From NCBI GenBank assembly GCA_950097015.1, contig CATNEN010000012.1:2163501-2227500 (forward strand): a stretch of DNA of 64,000 nucleotides, read 5' to 3'. Under the pieces are notes generated by a model. That model saw only the letters and a program-made list of their open reading frames with translations, ran no database searches and was not told where the DNA came from. This document shows, one piece after another, positions 61,401-63,384 of this stretch. Source of the stretch: Macrostomum hystrix (lineage: Eukaryota; Platyhelminthes; Macrostomidae). A program made the position numbers and the translations under genes. Each line of letters starts with the position of its first letter. The first letter of the stretch is position 1.

Positions 61401-62244
61401 CACCCCGGTGCTATTAGCGAAAAAGTAGCAGCTGAACTGTGCGGACGTTGTAGAGTCCGAGTAGCTGATGCTGGGACTGAAACCGCCCTGAGCTGGCGGG
61501 CTGATGGCGGACACCAGCGAGTTGAGACGCGTGTTCTCCGGCACGCTAGCCGACGTCTGAACACAGGCGGCGTCGACTGCGTCCGAGGTGAGAGGATTAG
61601 GGGCGAAATTTGTCGACGGGAAAGCGAGGGCCCCCGATACTAAGATAAATATCTATAAGCATCATGACAATGATGACACTGGAAATGGCATGGATTTGGG
61701 AATGATGACACTGGAAATGGCATGGATTTGGGAATGATGACACTGGAAATGGCATGGATTTGGGAATGATGACACTGGAAATGGCATGGATTTGGGAATG
61801 CTGACACTGGAAATGGCATGGATTTGGGAATGATGACACTGGAAATGGCATGGATTTGGGAATGATGACATTGGAAATGGCATGGATTTGGGAATGATGA
61901 CACTGGAAATGGCATGGATTTGGGAATGTTGACACTGGAAATGGCATGGATTTGGGAATGATGACATTGGAAATGGCATGGATTTGGGAATGATAACACT
62001 GGAAACAGAATGGAGTTGGGAATGATGACACTGGAAATGGCATGGATTTGGGAATGATGTCATTGGAAATGGCATGGATTTGGGAATGTTGAGATTGGAA
62101 ATGGCATGGATTTGGGAATGATGACATTGTGACATGACAAGGGAAATGATGACAAGGGAAAACTTTGTTAAATTGAGAAATCTTACCTAAATTCTGCCGA
62201 GAAGCGGCAATCATTAACGCAGCCAGCACCTGAAGCTGCAGCAT
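11089..62244 (-). CDS. Giant cadherin, cadherin-23-like (whole gene span)
   Basis: A single-pass adhesion protein of about 3,900 residues. Order: signal peptide (exon 1), about 30 cadherin repeats (exons 2-34) with repeated DxNDN linkers, LDRE and ATDxD calcium motifs, a membrane-adjacent region that looks like an alternating strand/helix domain (exons 34-35), one transmembrane helix (exon 35), then a cytoplasmic tail. No EGF or laminin-G motif was seen, which argues against FAT and flamingo. Dachsous and cadherin-23 both remain possible. The membrane-adjacent region and PDZ-type tail favour cadherin-23/protocadherin-15, whose known role is in tip-link-like filaments. Exons, right to left, chain in phase without a break over 38 exons (11,579 nt). 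25 of the first 34 introns are phase 0. The exon model is manual, and the 3' end beyond 14360 is uncertain. No AATAAA follows the 11089 stop within the window, so more exons may exist. Confidence 0.88.
11261..11809. other. AT-rich intronic sequence with TAG/GTA-rich patch
   Basis: A degenerate GTA/TAG trinucleotide patch lies at 11462-11600. On the minus strand, an AG at about 11680 followed by IDDYDSYWDCF is exon-like, but its phase does not fit the neighbours. Confidence 0.35.
11810..12020 (-). CDS. Cadherin tail, candidate Ser/Pro-rich exon(s)
   Basis: GC-rich minus-strand segment after the acceptor CTGTTAG| at 12021. Two frames are open. One reads RRTNSPPQSAGFGANGNRST, then a proline-rich run and SSGADSQAWDL, and joins in phase 2. 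The other is Ala-rich and ends NAAFYNMPHSVI. The first looks more like a cytoplasmic tail. Possible phase-2 donors towards 11260 are AG|GTCGAC, GC|GTGGGA and TT|GTCAGG. Frame and ends are unresolved. Confidence 0.4.
12285..12940. repeat. About 30-bp minisatellite, variable unit
   Basis: The unit is like AGGAGGATAGAGAAATGAGG plus GTGGATGC, with length variants. The minus strand carries CACCTCATTTCTC, shared with arrays at 14.9 and 33.6 kb. Confidence 0.92.
12941..13588. other. Unique AT-rich intronic or 3' flanking sequence
   Basis: No repeat and no exon recognised. A minus-strand AATAAA (13098-13103) lies about 490 bp downstream of the stop at 13589 and could serve a short isoform. Confidence 0.3.
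13589..13667 (-). CDS. Cadherin tail, candidate exon with alternative C-terminus
   Basis: Acceptor CGGCGATCAG|G at 13668, phase 2 as required by the 14360 donor. Reads NDLIMRISSLGGPQVTSLDD, REQLL, stop TAG (13589-13591). A donor-like CAG|GTTACT at 13625 (phase 0) or CTGCAG|GTAAAT at 13561 could splice onward. Either it is an alternative terminal exon or part of a longer tail. Confidence 0.45.
13940..14185. repeat. 21-bp minisatellite, about 11 copies
   Basis: The unit contains GGCTGGGCTGCGGATTGAGG. On the minus strand all three frames are open (for example repeated QSAAQPP), but no splice signal forces it to be coding. I treat it as intronic. Confidence 0.93.
14360..14539 (-). CDS. Cadherin exon 38, cytoplasmic tail
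   Basis: Acceptor TCTCTTGCAG|GG, donor CAAAT|GTGAGT. 180 nt, phase 2 in and out. Reads DEDGNPIIIVNSGQQQDEML, then an Ala- and Ser/Thr-rich stretch ending HGDTPAMQ. Symmetric, so it could be skipped without a frameshift. Confidence 0.82.
14880..15075. repeat. Degenerate about 36-bp repeat
   Basis: Four or five diverged copies around CACCACCTCATTTTCTCTA, in intron 37. The core is shared with the arrays at 12.3 and 33.6 kb. Confidence 0.75.
15332..15403 (-). CDS. Cadherin exon 37, cytoplasmic tail
   Basis: Acceptor GGTTCTTGCAG|C, donor TTGAC|GTAAAT. 72 nt, phase 2 in and out. Reads RNWDQFQPGLMYIDPSQGID then IGL. The in-frame TAA right after it is part of the donor, as in every phase-2 GTAA junction. 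Confidence 0.8.
15412..15442. repeat. CCAATCAGCG...TATAAATA block
   Basis: Third copy of the CCAATCAGCG block, here followed by ATTTGCGCAGC and TATAAATAG. It lies directly upstream of the exon 37 acceptor, in intron 36. Confidence 0.55.
15887..15925 (-). CDS. Cadherin exon 36, 39-nt microexon
   Basis: Acceptor GCCATTTTCAG|G, donor GACAA|GTAATT. 13 codons, phase 2 in and out. Reads TRFHFTDFYFDD and joins smoothly to RNWDQFQ. It is short and symmetric, so skipping keeps the frame. Identified from splice sites and phase only. Confidence 0.65.
16215..16996. mobile_element. Foldback (long inverted repeat) element in intron 35
   Basis: Left arm from about 16336 (GCTGTTGCTATTCTTA, then GGTTTACTCCCGATTCGCCG). 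The right arm, 16795-16995, reads the same on the other strand. The arms carry a CGATTCGCCGAATTCC-type micro-repeat. The right arm also holds a small perfect hairpin (16912-16926 with 16946-16960, AAAGACCATTTATAG), absent from the left arm. No transposase frame, so a MITE-like element. The right end lies about 15 bp from the exon 35 donor. Confidence 0.7.
17011..17624 (-). CDS. Cadherin exon 35, membrane-proximal domain, TM and tail
   Basis: Acceptor CTCATTTTCAG|GTA, phase 0. Donor AATGT|GTAAGC, phase 2, although the same bases also read GTG TAA. Starts VDPTKTDAYLYAYSPSTGAL, continues into an amphipathic helix (LRARIEAKRSEIVSYFASLG) and a Ser/Thr/Gly stalk. One membrane helix follows (VALIVLGILLFLAALACLIV plus LCWLC), then a basic stop-transfer KRKAQRRKR and a tail ending SLRSGDN. 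The strand-helix pattern shared with exon 34 resembles the membrane-adjacent domain of cadherin-23 and protocadherin-15, judged by eye. Confidence 0.9.
17695..18250. repeat. 27-bp minisatellite, about 20 copies
   Basis: The unit contains CCACCTCACTCCTGCCAATT and GGAACAT, with a TGCTAATTAGAA variant. In intron 34. The frame of exon 34 runs on through the whole array without a stop. Confidence 0.95.
18299..18649 (-). CDS. Cadherin exon 34, last EC and start of membrane-adjacent domain
   Basis: Acceptor CTCACTGCAG|GCA, donor ACGAAA|GTAAGC, both phase 0. Begins ATDKDENSTIRYSLTNGTD, then a final cadherin repeat lacking the next DxNDN linker, then SRLVLTAGIAPDKFGLYQSQ and ADVRIEKFES (strand-helix-strand). 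Confidence 0.9.
18949..19838 (-). CDS. Cadherin exon 33, about 3 EC repeats
   Basis: Acceptor TTCTCACAG|GAG (phase 1), donor TTGCAG|GTAGAT (phase 0), 890 nt. One linker is non-canonical (QRLDRSIPRF) and one is standard (GDVNDNPPIF). Also LPDNLAPG and SLDRETVPAY. A SGRRRRA stretch near the end could be a furin-type site, unproven. Followed by a 299-bp intron without repeats. Confidence 0.93.
19976..20232. mobile_element. Foldback element in intron 32
   Basis: Left arm 19976-20064 and right arm 20142-20232 are inverted copies (shared AGGA-CACTAGAA, GGGACACTTC and TTTCTTGGAAA). The loop is about 77 bp. No coding capacity. Probably a MITE or hairpin remnant. Confidence 0.7.
20390..20635. repeat. 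AATCAATC-rich degenerate repeat
   Basis: Loose tetranucleotide-like ATCA/AATC pattern in intron 32. No clear unit length. Confidence 0.5.
20645..21161 (-). CDS. Cadherin exon 32, EC repeats
   Basis: Acceptor CGCCTCGCCGCAG|GTC, donor AGACG|GTGAGG (phase 1). Contains TDVNDNPPQF, ARDADVGVNA, PLDREA, EDINDNQP, VTEDLPADT and ATDPDWGLNA. Confidence 0.95.
21195..21550. repeat. 41-bp array (dimer of about 20-bp units)
   Basis: Alternating TGTCTGCTTTATGGGGATCA and GTGCTAACTTTGTGGGATCA units in intron 31. Confidence 0.9.
21940..22071 (-). CDS. Cadherin exon 31
   Basis: Acceptor TCTCGGCAG|GGC, donor AGTGTG|GTGCGT, phase 0 both ends. Second half of an EC: GNNNSITVRPGAQPDREN, then FLVITVMAFTDASPSN. Confidence 0.88.
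22085..22510. repeat. Degenerate AATCCCAAT-type repeat
   Basis: Diverged copies of about 25 bp around CTTACTAATCCCAATATTTT in intron 30. Confidence 0.75.
22626..22883 (-). CDS. Cadherin exon 30
   Basis: Acceptor TGCGCCGCAG|CTT, donor GCCAAG|GTGAGA, phase 0. LWAYDNPTDPSQVQ, then a linker without DxNDN (FNQLSDQVPRF), LAENSAPGTFVGAV, and a repeat start lacking the usual DxD. Confidence 0.9.
22965..23650. repeat. 20-bp minisatellite
   Basis: Unit ATTTTGAATCTAAATCCCAG with AGATCTAGAATT variants, in intron 29. Clearly related to the 21-bp array at 47.5-50 kb. Confidence 0.94.
24024..24426 (-). CDS. Cadherin exon 29
   Basis: Acceptor CACGCCCTCAG|G (phase 2), donor TTGGAG|GTGAGA (phase 0). RLDREST, ADINDWSPTF, LENTPTNS, ATDRDEGANA. 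Joins exon 28 as NSMT-R-LDRES. Confidence 0.93.
24450..25620. repeat. 21-bp minisatellite, about 55 copies
   Basis: The unit contains ACTGGGATCTGGATAGAGAC. Partial units (ACTGGATAGAGACA) and GATTAGAGATT variants recur in blocks, a higher-order pattern. In intron 28. Confidence 0.95.
25669..26477 (-). CDS. Cadherin exon 28, over two EC repeats
   Basis: Acceptor CATCCACCCGCAG|ATG (phase 0), donor GACTCG|GTGGGC (phase 2), 809 nt. ATDRDVGNNS, VLDRESS, ADVNDNAPTF, ASDPDAGDNS, PVDREV, LDVNDCTPTF, NASDADLENNA. Confidence 0.95.
26562..26681 (-). CDS. Cadherin exon 27
   Basis: Acceptor TAATCCCGCAG|ACA, donor TACTTT|GTAAGT, phase 0. TTAELRLTILDVNDNTPVF, then VPENSPSNTEVYF. A second in-frame acceptor 24 bp upstream (exon start 26705) would add TIGPLIPQ. 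The shorter form fits the usual EC spacing better. Confidence 0.9.
26755..27215. repeat. 23-bp minisatellite
   Basis: The unit contains TCTGTGTACACTCCCTATAC, in intron 26. Open in several frames because the unit lacks stops. Confidence 0.95.
27216..27656. other. AT-rich unique intron sequence
   Basis: Part of intron 26, left of the exon 26 donor. Nothing recognised. Confidence 0.4.
27657..27755 (-). CDS. Cadherin exon 26
   Basis: Acceptor CGATTCGCAG|AAT, donor CGCTAT|GTGAGT, phase 0. NGTVTLNGTVDRETNAQL, then IVASDMGVSPRY. Confidence 0.9.
27930..28185. repeat. 12-bp CAATCAAACCAT array
   Basis: Degenerate 12-bp unit (ATCAATCAAACC) in intron 25. Confidence 0.9.
28296..28517 (-). CDS. Cadherin exon 25
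   Basis: Acceptor GAAATTGCAG|ACC, donor AGCGAG|GTGAGC, phase 0. MDSNNNSPVF (altered linker), VAENDQTPG, ADDADTGLNG. Confidence 0.93.
28606..28721 (-). CDS. Cadherin exon 24
   Basis: Acceptor AAACGCCAG|ACA (phase 1), donor ACCTCT|GTATGT (phase 0). DTFRLTSGGSLQLNRQLS, then IQLTDGVFNTS. The LDRE position is degenerate (LSRSA). Confidence 0.88.
28775..29200. repeat. 18-bp minisatellite
   Basis: Unit GATTTCAAGGTCAAATCT, regular to about 29060 and then decaying, in intron 23. Confidence 0.93.
29320..29866 (-). CDS. Cadherin exon 23
   Basis: Acceptor CCTTGGACAG|GCT (phase 0), donor CAACG|GTTAGC (phase 1). TDVNNHAPN, IPENSSSVG, VQDLDAGQNA, SDINDSPPRF, VAESTPVGSVVV. Confidence 0.94.
29953..30309 (-). 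CDS. Cadherin exon 22
   Basis: Acceptor AACCAATCAG|ATC, donor AATTCT|GTACGA (weak consensus), phase 0. IQASDGTYASNYNLIVRI, GDVNDNPPTF, SATDPDTADGGG, then FNVTCVDTAGNS, which continues in frame as AVALVTVDITDVNN in exon 23. Confidence 0.9.
30310..30520. repeat. 36-bp minisatellite, about 6 copies
   Basis: The unit contains GGGTGTCGCTTTGAATCGAT and G/T-rich TTGGTTGGGG runs, starting at the exon 22 acceptor. G-rich on the plus strand. Confidence 0.92.
30787..30927 (-). CDS. Cadherin exon 21
   Basis: Acceptor CGATCTGCAG|CCA, donor CTTGTT|GTAAGT, phase 0. PTYSLIADSSAGKFRLQQG, then NSPLDYDTMAAMAYRY. Confidence 0.92.
31001..31255 (-). CDS. Cadherin exon 20
   Basis: Acceptor AACCCAACAG|GGC, donor AGTGTG|GTAAGC, phase 0. 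GLLMALPRTLDRETGS, TDINDNAPRF, HENASINASV, AVDPDVTASV. Confidence 0.93.
31385..31460. repeat. (ACT)n trinucleotide run at the exon 19 donor
   Basis: About 20 CTA/ACT triplets on the plus strand. On the minus strand it begins within the donor (GTGAGTAGTGGTAGTAG), a run of potential GTAGT donors and, if retained, poly-Ser codons. Confidence 0.95.
31463..32411 (-). CDS. Cadherin exon 19, about 3 EC repeats
   Basis: Acceptor CCGAACTTCAG|A (phase 2), donor GATACT|GTGAGT (phase 0), 949 nt, the longest exon. Three altered linkers: VNATNAHSPVF, LNADDTPPKF, VRHLDFYAKVP. Also ATDADYPSVNG, LALDYETA, AIDPDYPATRP. Confidence 0.93.
32449..32668 (+). mobile_element. SINE-like dispersed repeat, copy A (5' truncated)
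   Basis: Begins TGAGCTCGATTCCGCGGCGA and contains ATTCATTTGGGGCGCAG, GAGAAGGCTTTGGGA, CGATGAGAAAGTCAGG and GGAATGGGCAG. A second copy lies inverted at 46612-46875. It fills most of intron 18. The 5' end is like a tRNA B box (GCTCGATTCC), so probably tRNA-derived. Confidence 0.8.
32736..33451 (-). CDS. Cadherin exon 18, over two EC repeats
   Basis: Acceptor CTTGCCCAG|TTG (phase 0), donor CTTCAG|GTTAGC (phase 2). NATDRDAGQNA, IDTNDKPVTF, LENLPAGQQV, PLDREARDFY, GDVNDNSPLF, ATDADAGVNA. Joins exon 19 as NF-R-LDFRSGEL. Confidence 0.95.
33570..34045. repeat. 30- to 33-bp minisatellite
   Basis: The unit contains CTCATTTTCTCCAGCCTGCT with ACCCAA or ACCCACCAC. In intron 17. Confidence 0.95.
34094..34326 (-). 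CDS. Cadherin exon 17
   Basis: Acceptor CAATCTTGCAG|A (phase 1), donor TTGAAG|GTGAGG (phase 0). DGLIVTRSVIDRES, ADVNDNAPMF, VMEAAPNSSQVLK. Confidence 0.93.
34424..34864 (-). CDS. Cadherin exon 16
   Basis: Acceptor CTGCCTTCCTAG|A, donor GGGACTG|GTGAGT, phase 1 both ends. INETLTVGSS, LGVNNNAPVF (altered linker), SENLPAGTTV, ATDRDGD. Confidence 0.94.
34905..35770. repeat. 23-bp minisatellite, about 37 copies
   Basis: The unit contains AGTGGACACATGGGGATTCA. Variants CATATG and TGTGTGG recur in blocks. It fills intron 15. Confidence 0.96.
35791..35905 (-). CDS. Cadherin exon 15
   Basis: Acceptor TTCTCACCAG|GTG (phase 0), donor CTGCAAG|GTCAGC (phase 1). VMAYNPVFDPVSGSVLND, then ISVTDVNDNAPVFLQ. 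Confidence 0.93.
35990..36750. repeat. 38-bp minisatellite with 152-bp higher-order unit
   Basis: The unit contains GCTAACAAGGACCTCTGAAT and ATAGCATC. Marker variant GAATACAGC recurs at about 36006, 36157, 36309 and 36461, that is every four units. Confidence 0.95.
36760..36870 (-). mobile_element. tRNA-derived SINE or tRNA pseudogene
   Basis: On the minus strand: A-box-like TTGCCCAGTGG (36828-36838) and a perfect B box GTTCGAATC (36781-36789), at tRNA-like spacing. No convincing acceptor stem, so not called a functional tRNA. Confidence 0.55.
36871..37770. other. Unique intron sequence with a GC-rich patch
   Basis: In intron 14. 37480-37700 is GC-rich with a B-box-like GTTCGAACC (37517-37525) and C/G runs, which suggests another decayed SINE. 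No exon recognised. Confidence 0.4.
37775..39410. repeat. 28-bp minisatellite, about 58 copies
   Basis: The unit contains TTCACACCTCATATTCTAAG and CTGTACAC. Marker variant AGCTAAATACTTCACAACTC lies at about 38293, 38657 and 39329 (spacing 13 and 24 units), so segments were duplicated. In intron 14. Confidence 0.96.
39500..40009 (-). CDS. Cadherin exon 14
   Basis: Acceptor CGCATTCGCAG|TTC, donor ATTCAG|GTGAAA, phase 0. FTDPDLDPNRESR, LDTNDNRPLF, VSEDLPVGREIVKV, AYDKDTAAPYS, GLNYDSPDFNRNFSIQ. Confidence 0.94.
40085..41075. repeat. 47-bp minisatellite, about 21 copies
   Basis: The unit contains AACTTTGTGACTCAAAAACT and TCCCCTTCC plus AATCCCAGATCCC. In intron 13. Confidence 0.96.
41084..41533 (-). 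CDS. Cadherin exon 13
   Basis: Acceptor CCGCACTCAG|ACT, donor ATGAAG|GTGCGA, phase 0. LLDYNDNPPRF, VQENLAPRASVG, ATDADEPG, SIDRETD, LDVNDNAPDF. The start was chosen to give standard EC spacing after exon 12. Confidence 0.92.
41690..42080. repeat. (CCCAAT)n hexamer array
   Basis: CCCAAT hexamers, purest at 41780-41880, with decayed flanks, in intron 12. On the minus strand the repeat is GGGATT. Confidence 0.93.
42138..42222 (-). CDS. Cadherin exon 12
   Basis: Acceptor ACGATTGCAG|A (phase 2), donor TTCAAG|GTAAGC (phase 0). GLIRSAGILDREFIDFYN, then TATVTDGFK. Confidence 0.92.
42299..42390 (-). CDS. Cadherin exon 11
   Basis: Acceptor CGTTGTCAAG|GCG (phase 0), donor AACGA|GTAAGA (phase 2). AIARDPNAILTYSILAS, then KFSVVTTGNE. 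Confidence 0.9.
42435..43280. repeat. 15-bp minisatellite, about 56 nearly identical copies
   Basis: Unit CAGATCGCAGATCCC with almost no variation, which suggests recent expansion or active homogenisation. It ends about 10 bp from the exon 10 donor. The exon 10 frame reads on through it without a stop. Confidence 0.97.
43290..43634 (-). CDS. Cadherin exon 10
   Basis: Acceptor CTCTCCTAG|GTG, donor TTGACG|GTAAGA, phase 0. NATDTDAGHNG, PDTGVLTL, a linker without DxNDN (VTVNNSRLWPPAF), VTEATPVGSEVLRLT. Confidence 0.94.
43675..43980. repeat. 18-bp minisatellite
   Basis: Unit CACCTCACTCCATACATC in intron 9. Shares CCACCTCACTCC with the intron 34 array. Confidence 0.94.
43985..44450. other. Unique intron 9 sequence
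   Basis: Pyrimidine-rich patches and open frames on both strands, but no in-phase splice sites. Nothing recognised. Confidence 0.4.
44455..45195. repeat. 20-bp minisatellite, about 37 copies
   Basis: Unit GAATAGCTAGATCATTCAGG in intron 9, ending just before the exon 9 donor. Confidence 0.96.
45211..45372 (-). CDS. Cadherin exon 9
   Basis: Acceptor ACGCCGCAG|GTT, donor GGACAG|GTAAGA, phase 0. VFAREINTTERYSSDN, TDVNDNSPLF, VSEAASIGSLIGQ. Confidence 0.94.
45840..45970 (-). mobile_element. Possible tRNA-derived SINE fragment
   Basis: Minus-strand B box GTTCGAATC (45867-45875) preceded by GGTCCCAA. The stretch CTTATTTCCGAAGGTCCC resembles the head of the 46.6-kb SINE (CTTATTGACCGAGGTCCC). Confidence 0.4.
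46612..46875 (-). mobile_element. SINE-like dispersed repeat, copy B
   Basis: Inverted relative to copy A (32449-32668), with the same blocks in the same order on the minus strand: GAGCTCGATTCCGCGG, ATTCATTTGGGGCGCAG, GAGAAGGCTTTGGGA, CGATGAGAAAGTCAGG, GGAATGGGCAG. It keeps more 5' sequence. In intron 8. Confidence 0.8.
46876..47520. other. Unique intron 8 sequence
   Basis: Between the SINE and the 21-bp array. No exon, RNA or element recognised. 45373-45840 and 45970-46610 are likewise unremarkable. Confidence 0.4.
47525..50045. repeat. 21-bp minisatellite, about 120 copies
   Basis: The unit contains GAATCTAAAATCCCGTATTC. Main variants are CCTGAATCTGAAAT and CCCCTATCC, in recurring groups. 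Open for over 400 codons on each strand, as expected for a stop-free 21-bp unit. In intron 8. Confidence 0.97.
50276..50404 (-). CDS. Cadherin exon 8
   Basis: Acceptor GCATTCGCAG|AAC, donor CTAATT|GTGAGT, phase 0. NSKQEFILIDASGAFQID, then GVVTV and GLLDRETVQSL. Confidence 0.93.
50504..50680 (-). CDS. Cadherin exon 7
   Basis: Acceptor CCGCCCGTAG|GCC, donor GATCTG|GTCAGC, phase 0. LDKNDNRPVI, IAENSAVGTYVTRL, SASDLDL. Confidence 0.93.
50700..51315. repeat. 20-bp minisatellite, about 31 copies
   Basis: Unit ACTCACTGGGGTCACCAGAG with TAACCCGAG variants, in intron 6. Confidence 0.95.
51345..51540. repeat. 21-bp minisatellite
   Basis: The unit contains CACTGTATCACACCTGAACT. Second array in intron 6. 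Confidence 0.94.
51541..52025. other. Unique intron 6 sequence
   Basis: Nothing recognised between the second and third arrays of intron 6. Confidence 0.4.
52030..52375. repeat. 10-bp CAGTAACCTA array
   Basis: Unit CAGTAACCTA with CAGTAACCTATA insertions. Third array in intron 6. Confidence 0.95.
52572..52690 (-). CDS. Cadherin exon 6
   Basis: Acceptor CATCGTGCAG|G (phase 1), donor GTCAAG|GTGAGT (phase 0). GASLSGQTFLTIDEATGEF, then VTRLIDREALTSNEI. Confidence 0.93.
52762..53320. repeat. 19-bp minisatellite, about 29 copies
   Basis: Unit GAAGTGGCAAGGGGATATG with AAGGAAGTAGC variants, in intron 5. Purine-rich on the plus strand. Confidence 0.95.
53330..53960. other. Unique AT-rich intron 5 sequence
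   Basis: No repeat, exon or RNA recognised. Confidence 0.4.
53963..54065 (-). CDS. Cadherin exon 5
   Basis: Acceptor TGATTTCAG|GAC (phase 0), donor CAATCAG|GTAGGA (phase 1). DSSIINASLSTIPKLWARD, then MDLGINQTVNYKIQS. Confidence 0.92.
54112..54528. repeat. 23-bp minisatellite, about 18 copies
   Basis: The unit contains CTCAAACTGGAGTTCAGATA, in intron 4. Confidence 0.95.
54546..54794 (-). CDS. Cadherin exon 4
   Basis: Acceptor TCACTCGCCAG|AGC, donor GAAAAT|GTGAGC, phase 0. SGAPSFFTMEKDGRTSG, LRVNQILDYDAG, linker IDFDDLSPEF, FMEN. The acceptor is chosen by phase and EC spacing. Confidence 0.88.
54835..59785. repeat. 24-bp minisatellite, about 206 copies, 1,440-bp higher-order repeat
   Basis: The unit contains TAAACTGAGATCAGCCTTCT. 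Variant positions are AGAACAGCC, CAGACTTC and CTCAAC. The variant pattern of 56461-57480 recurs at 57901-58920, a shift of 1,440 bp (60 units). A shorter shift of 648 bp (27 units) shows near 55.1-55.8 kb. The array fills most of the 5.7-kb intron 3. Confidence 0.97.
59790..60498. other. Intron 3 unique sequence with a CCAATCAGCG block
   Basis: AT-rich flanks around a GC-rich core (60115-60260). 60231-60280 carries CCAATCAGCG followed by AGCGCCGATTGG (a CCAAT/ATTGG palindrome) and AAATAAATAG, the fourth copy of this block in the window. Confidence 0.45.
60499..60591 (-). CDS. Cadherin exon 3
   Basis: Acceptor CATATTTCAG|TCG, donor ATTTAT|GTAAGT, phase 0, 31 codons. STPVNTLVLSLKGQVDDKD, then VREDKDFNFAIY. 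Confidence 0.92.
60690..61185. repeat. 17-bp minisatellite
   Basis: Unit ATTTAACGATATCCCAA with TCACAA and ATGTCC variants, in intron 2. Confidence 0.95.
61209..61639 (-). CDS. Cadherin exon 2, N-terminal EC
   Basis: Acceptor TTTATCTTAG|T (phase 1), donor TCCGAG|GTTAGT (phase 0). VSGALAFPSTNFAPNPLTS, then SVPENTRLNSL, VNRLVDLEMP, linker PVDEFPPFF, SINISE. Confidence 0.93.
61670..62130. repeat. 32-bp minisatellite, about 14 copies
   Basis: The unit contains GGAAATGGCATGGATTTGGG and AATGATGACACT, in intron 1. The exon 1 frame stays open through it. Confidence 0.95.
62187..62244 (-). CDS. Cadherin exon 1, start codon and signal peptide
   Basis: ATG at 62242-62244 with A at -3 (AAAAATG). Reads MLQLQVLAALMIAASRQNL, a typical signal peptide, and ends TTTAG|GTAAGA in phase 1. 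The longer frame to 62289 begins with GTG and is not needed. TTTCAG (62281-62286) upstream could be a 5'UTR or trans-splice acceptor. Confidence 0.88.
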
Positions 62245-62384
62245 TTTTAGCCAATCAACTGCAATCGTGTCAACTGGCGGCTGAAACACTTTGAAGGTGC
62301 AATCGCATGCCGGCAGCCAAATGTTAAACTATTGTTTCAGTTTGAGTTCTTGGATTTCTATGGGGTCTGTGTCACCAAAACTGC

Positions 62385-62392
62385 CTATATAG
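62385..62392 (-). promoter_or_regulatory. Possible TATA box of the cadherin
   Basis: CTATATAG about 140 bp upstream of the start codon. Position is plausible, but it is a single short motif. Confidence 0.25.
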
Positions 62393-62634
62393 AAGCTTTG
62401 TACAGTCTATACTAGCATATTAATGTTGCTTGCAGCCACCTCCACCTCCCTCCTTCCTTCCCATTTTTCCTACTCTCGCGGTGACGACAATACCGAACAA
62501 TGGCTTGGCTAGGCAGTCGTGTTGGTTGGCTGGTTGGCTGCAACCGTCTGCCAAATGGGTCATTGTGCTGGGGACGAATTTTGTTGTAAACTTCTGCTCC
62601 ATGGCTATATTTGACTGGTCAATCAGTCAGCCCA

Positions 62635-62830
62635 GTTGTCACTCCCAATCTAAGACTGTCACTCCCAATCTGAGACTGTCACTCCCAATATAAAACTGTC
62701 ACTTCAAATATAAAACTGTCACTCCCAATATAAAACTGTCACTCCCAATATAAAACTGTCACTCCCAATATAAAACTGTCACTCCCAATATAAAACTGTC
62801 ACTCCCAATATAAAACTGTCACTCCCACTG
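62635..62830. repeat. 20-bp minisatellite upstream of the cadherin
   Basis: Unit ACTCCCAATATAAAACTGTC, about 9 copies, in the intergenic region between the cadherin and the knottin-like gene. Confidence 0.95.
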
Positions 62831-63384
62831 GTGACCACCTACAAACTCCATTCATTTAAGACATTCTACCCTGCGTCTGCCATCAACTCATCTTCAGCTG
62901 GGGTAGACAGCCGGAAGAACAGCCGAATTCAGGAGGGCCTGACAGCAACACCAGTCCAGTCAGGCCACTCCTCCCTGCTGCTTATATTATTATAATAGCG
63001 TGTTAGTTTAGGTGCTGATTTTTTATTTACAATTTTAAACATCGAAAAATAATCTTCAACGAAATCTCCAACGAAATTGTAAGGAATTAAAGGAATAATC
63101 ATAGCGAAGCAAAACAGCTGACAACAATAACTCTTACAAAAAACTTATAAAACTCTAATAAACTCTTAGCTATATGAGCCATGCTTCATTTATGTACCTG
63201 GCTACTAATAGTAACACTATTTGTCTGTTTCTAATGCTACTAAACTATTTATTTTTAAATAAATATATTATATGTATTTAGTCGAATGCAAATATTGCCA
63301 ATTTTGTATGATTCCATACAAAAGCTTTGATGCAAAGCTTGAGCTTGAGGTGTAGCCAAACTATTATTCGCAGAACTGGCCTGT
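62831..63384. other. Intergenic sequence
   Basis: Unique and AT-rich. It contains the 3' flank of the minus-strand knottin-like gene. Confidence 0.4.
63248..63253 (-). terminator. Polyadenylation signal AATAAA
   Basis: AATAAA on the minus strand about 130 bp downstream of the stop at 63385, a normal distance for the knottin-like gene. Confidence 0.45.

Noticed and set aside
62245-62289. Longer N-terminus of the cadherin from 62289
   Set aside because: The codon at 62289 is GTG. The ATG at 62244 has good context and begins directly with a signal peptide.
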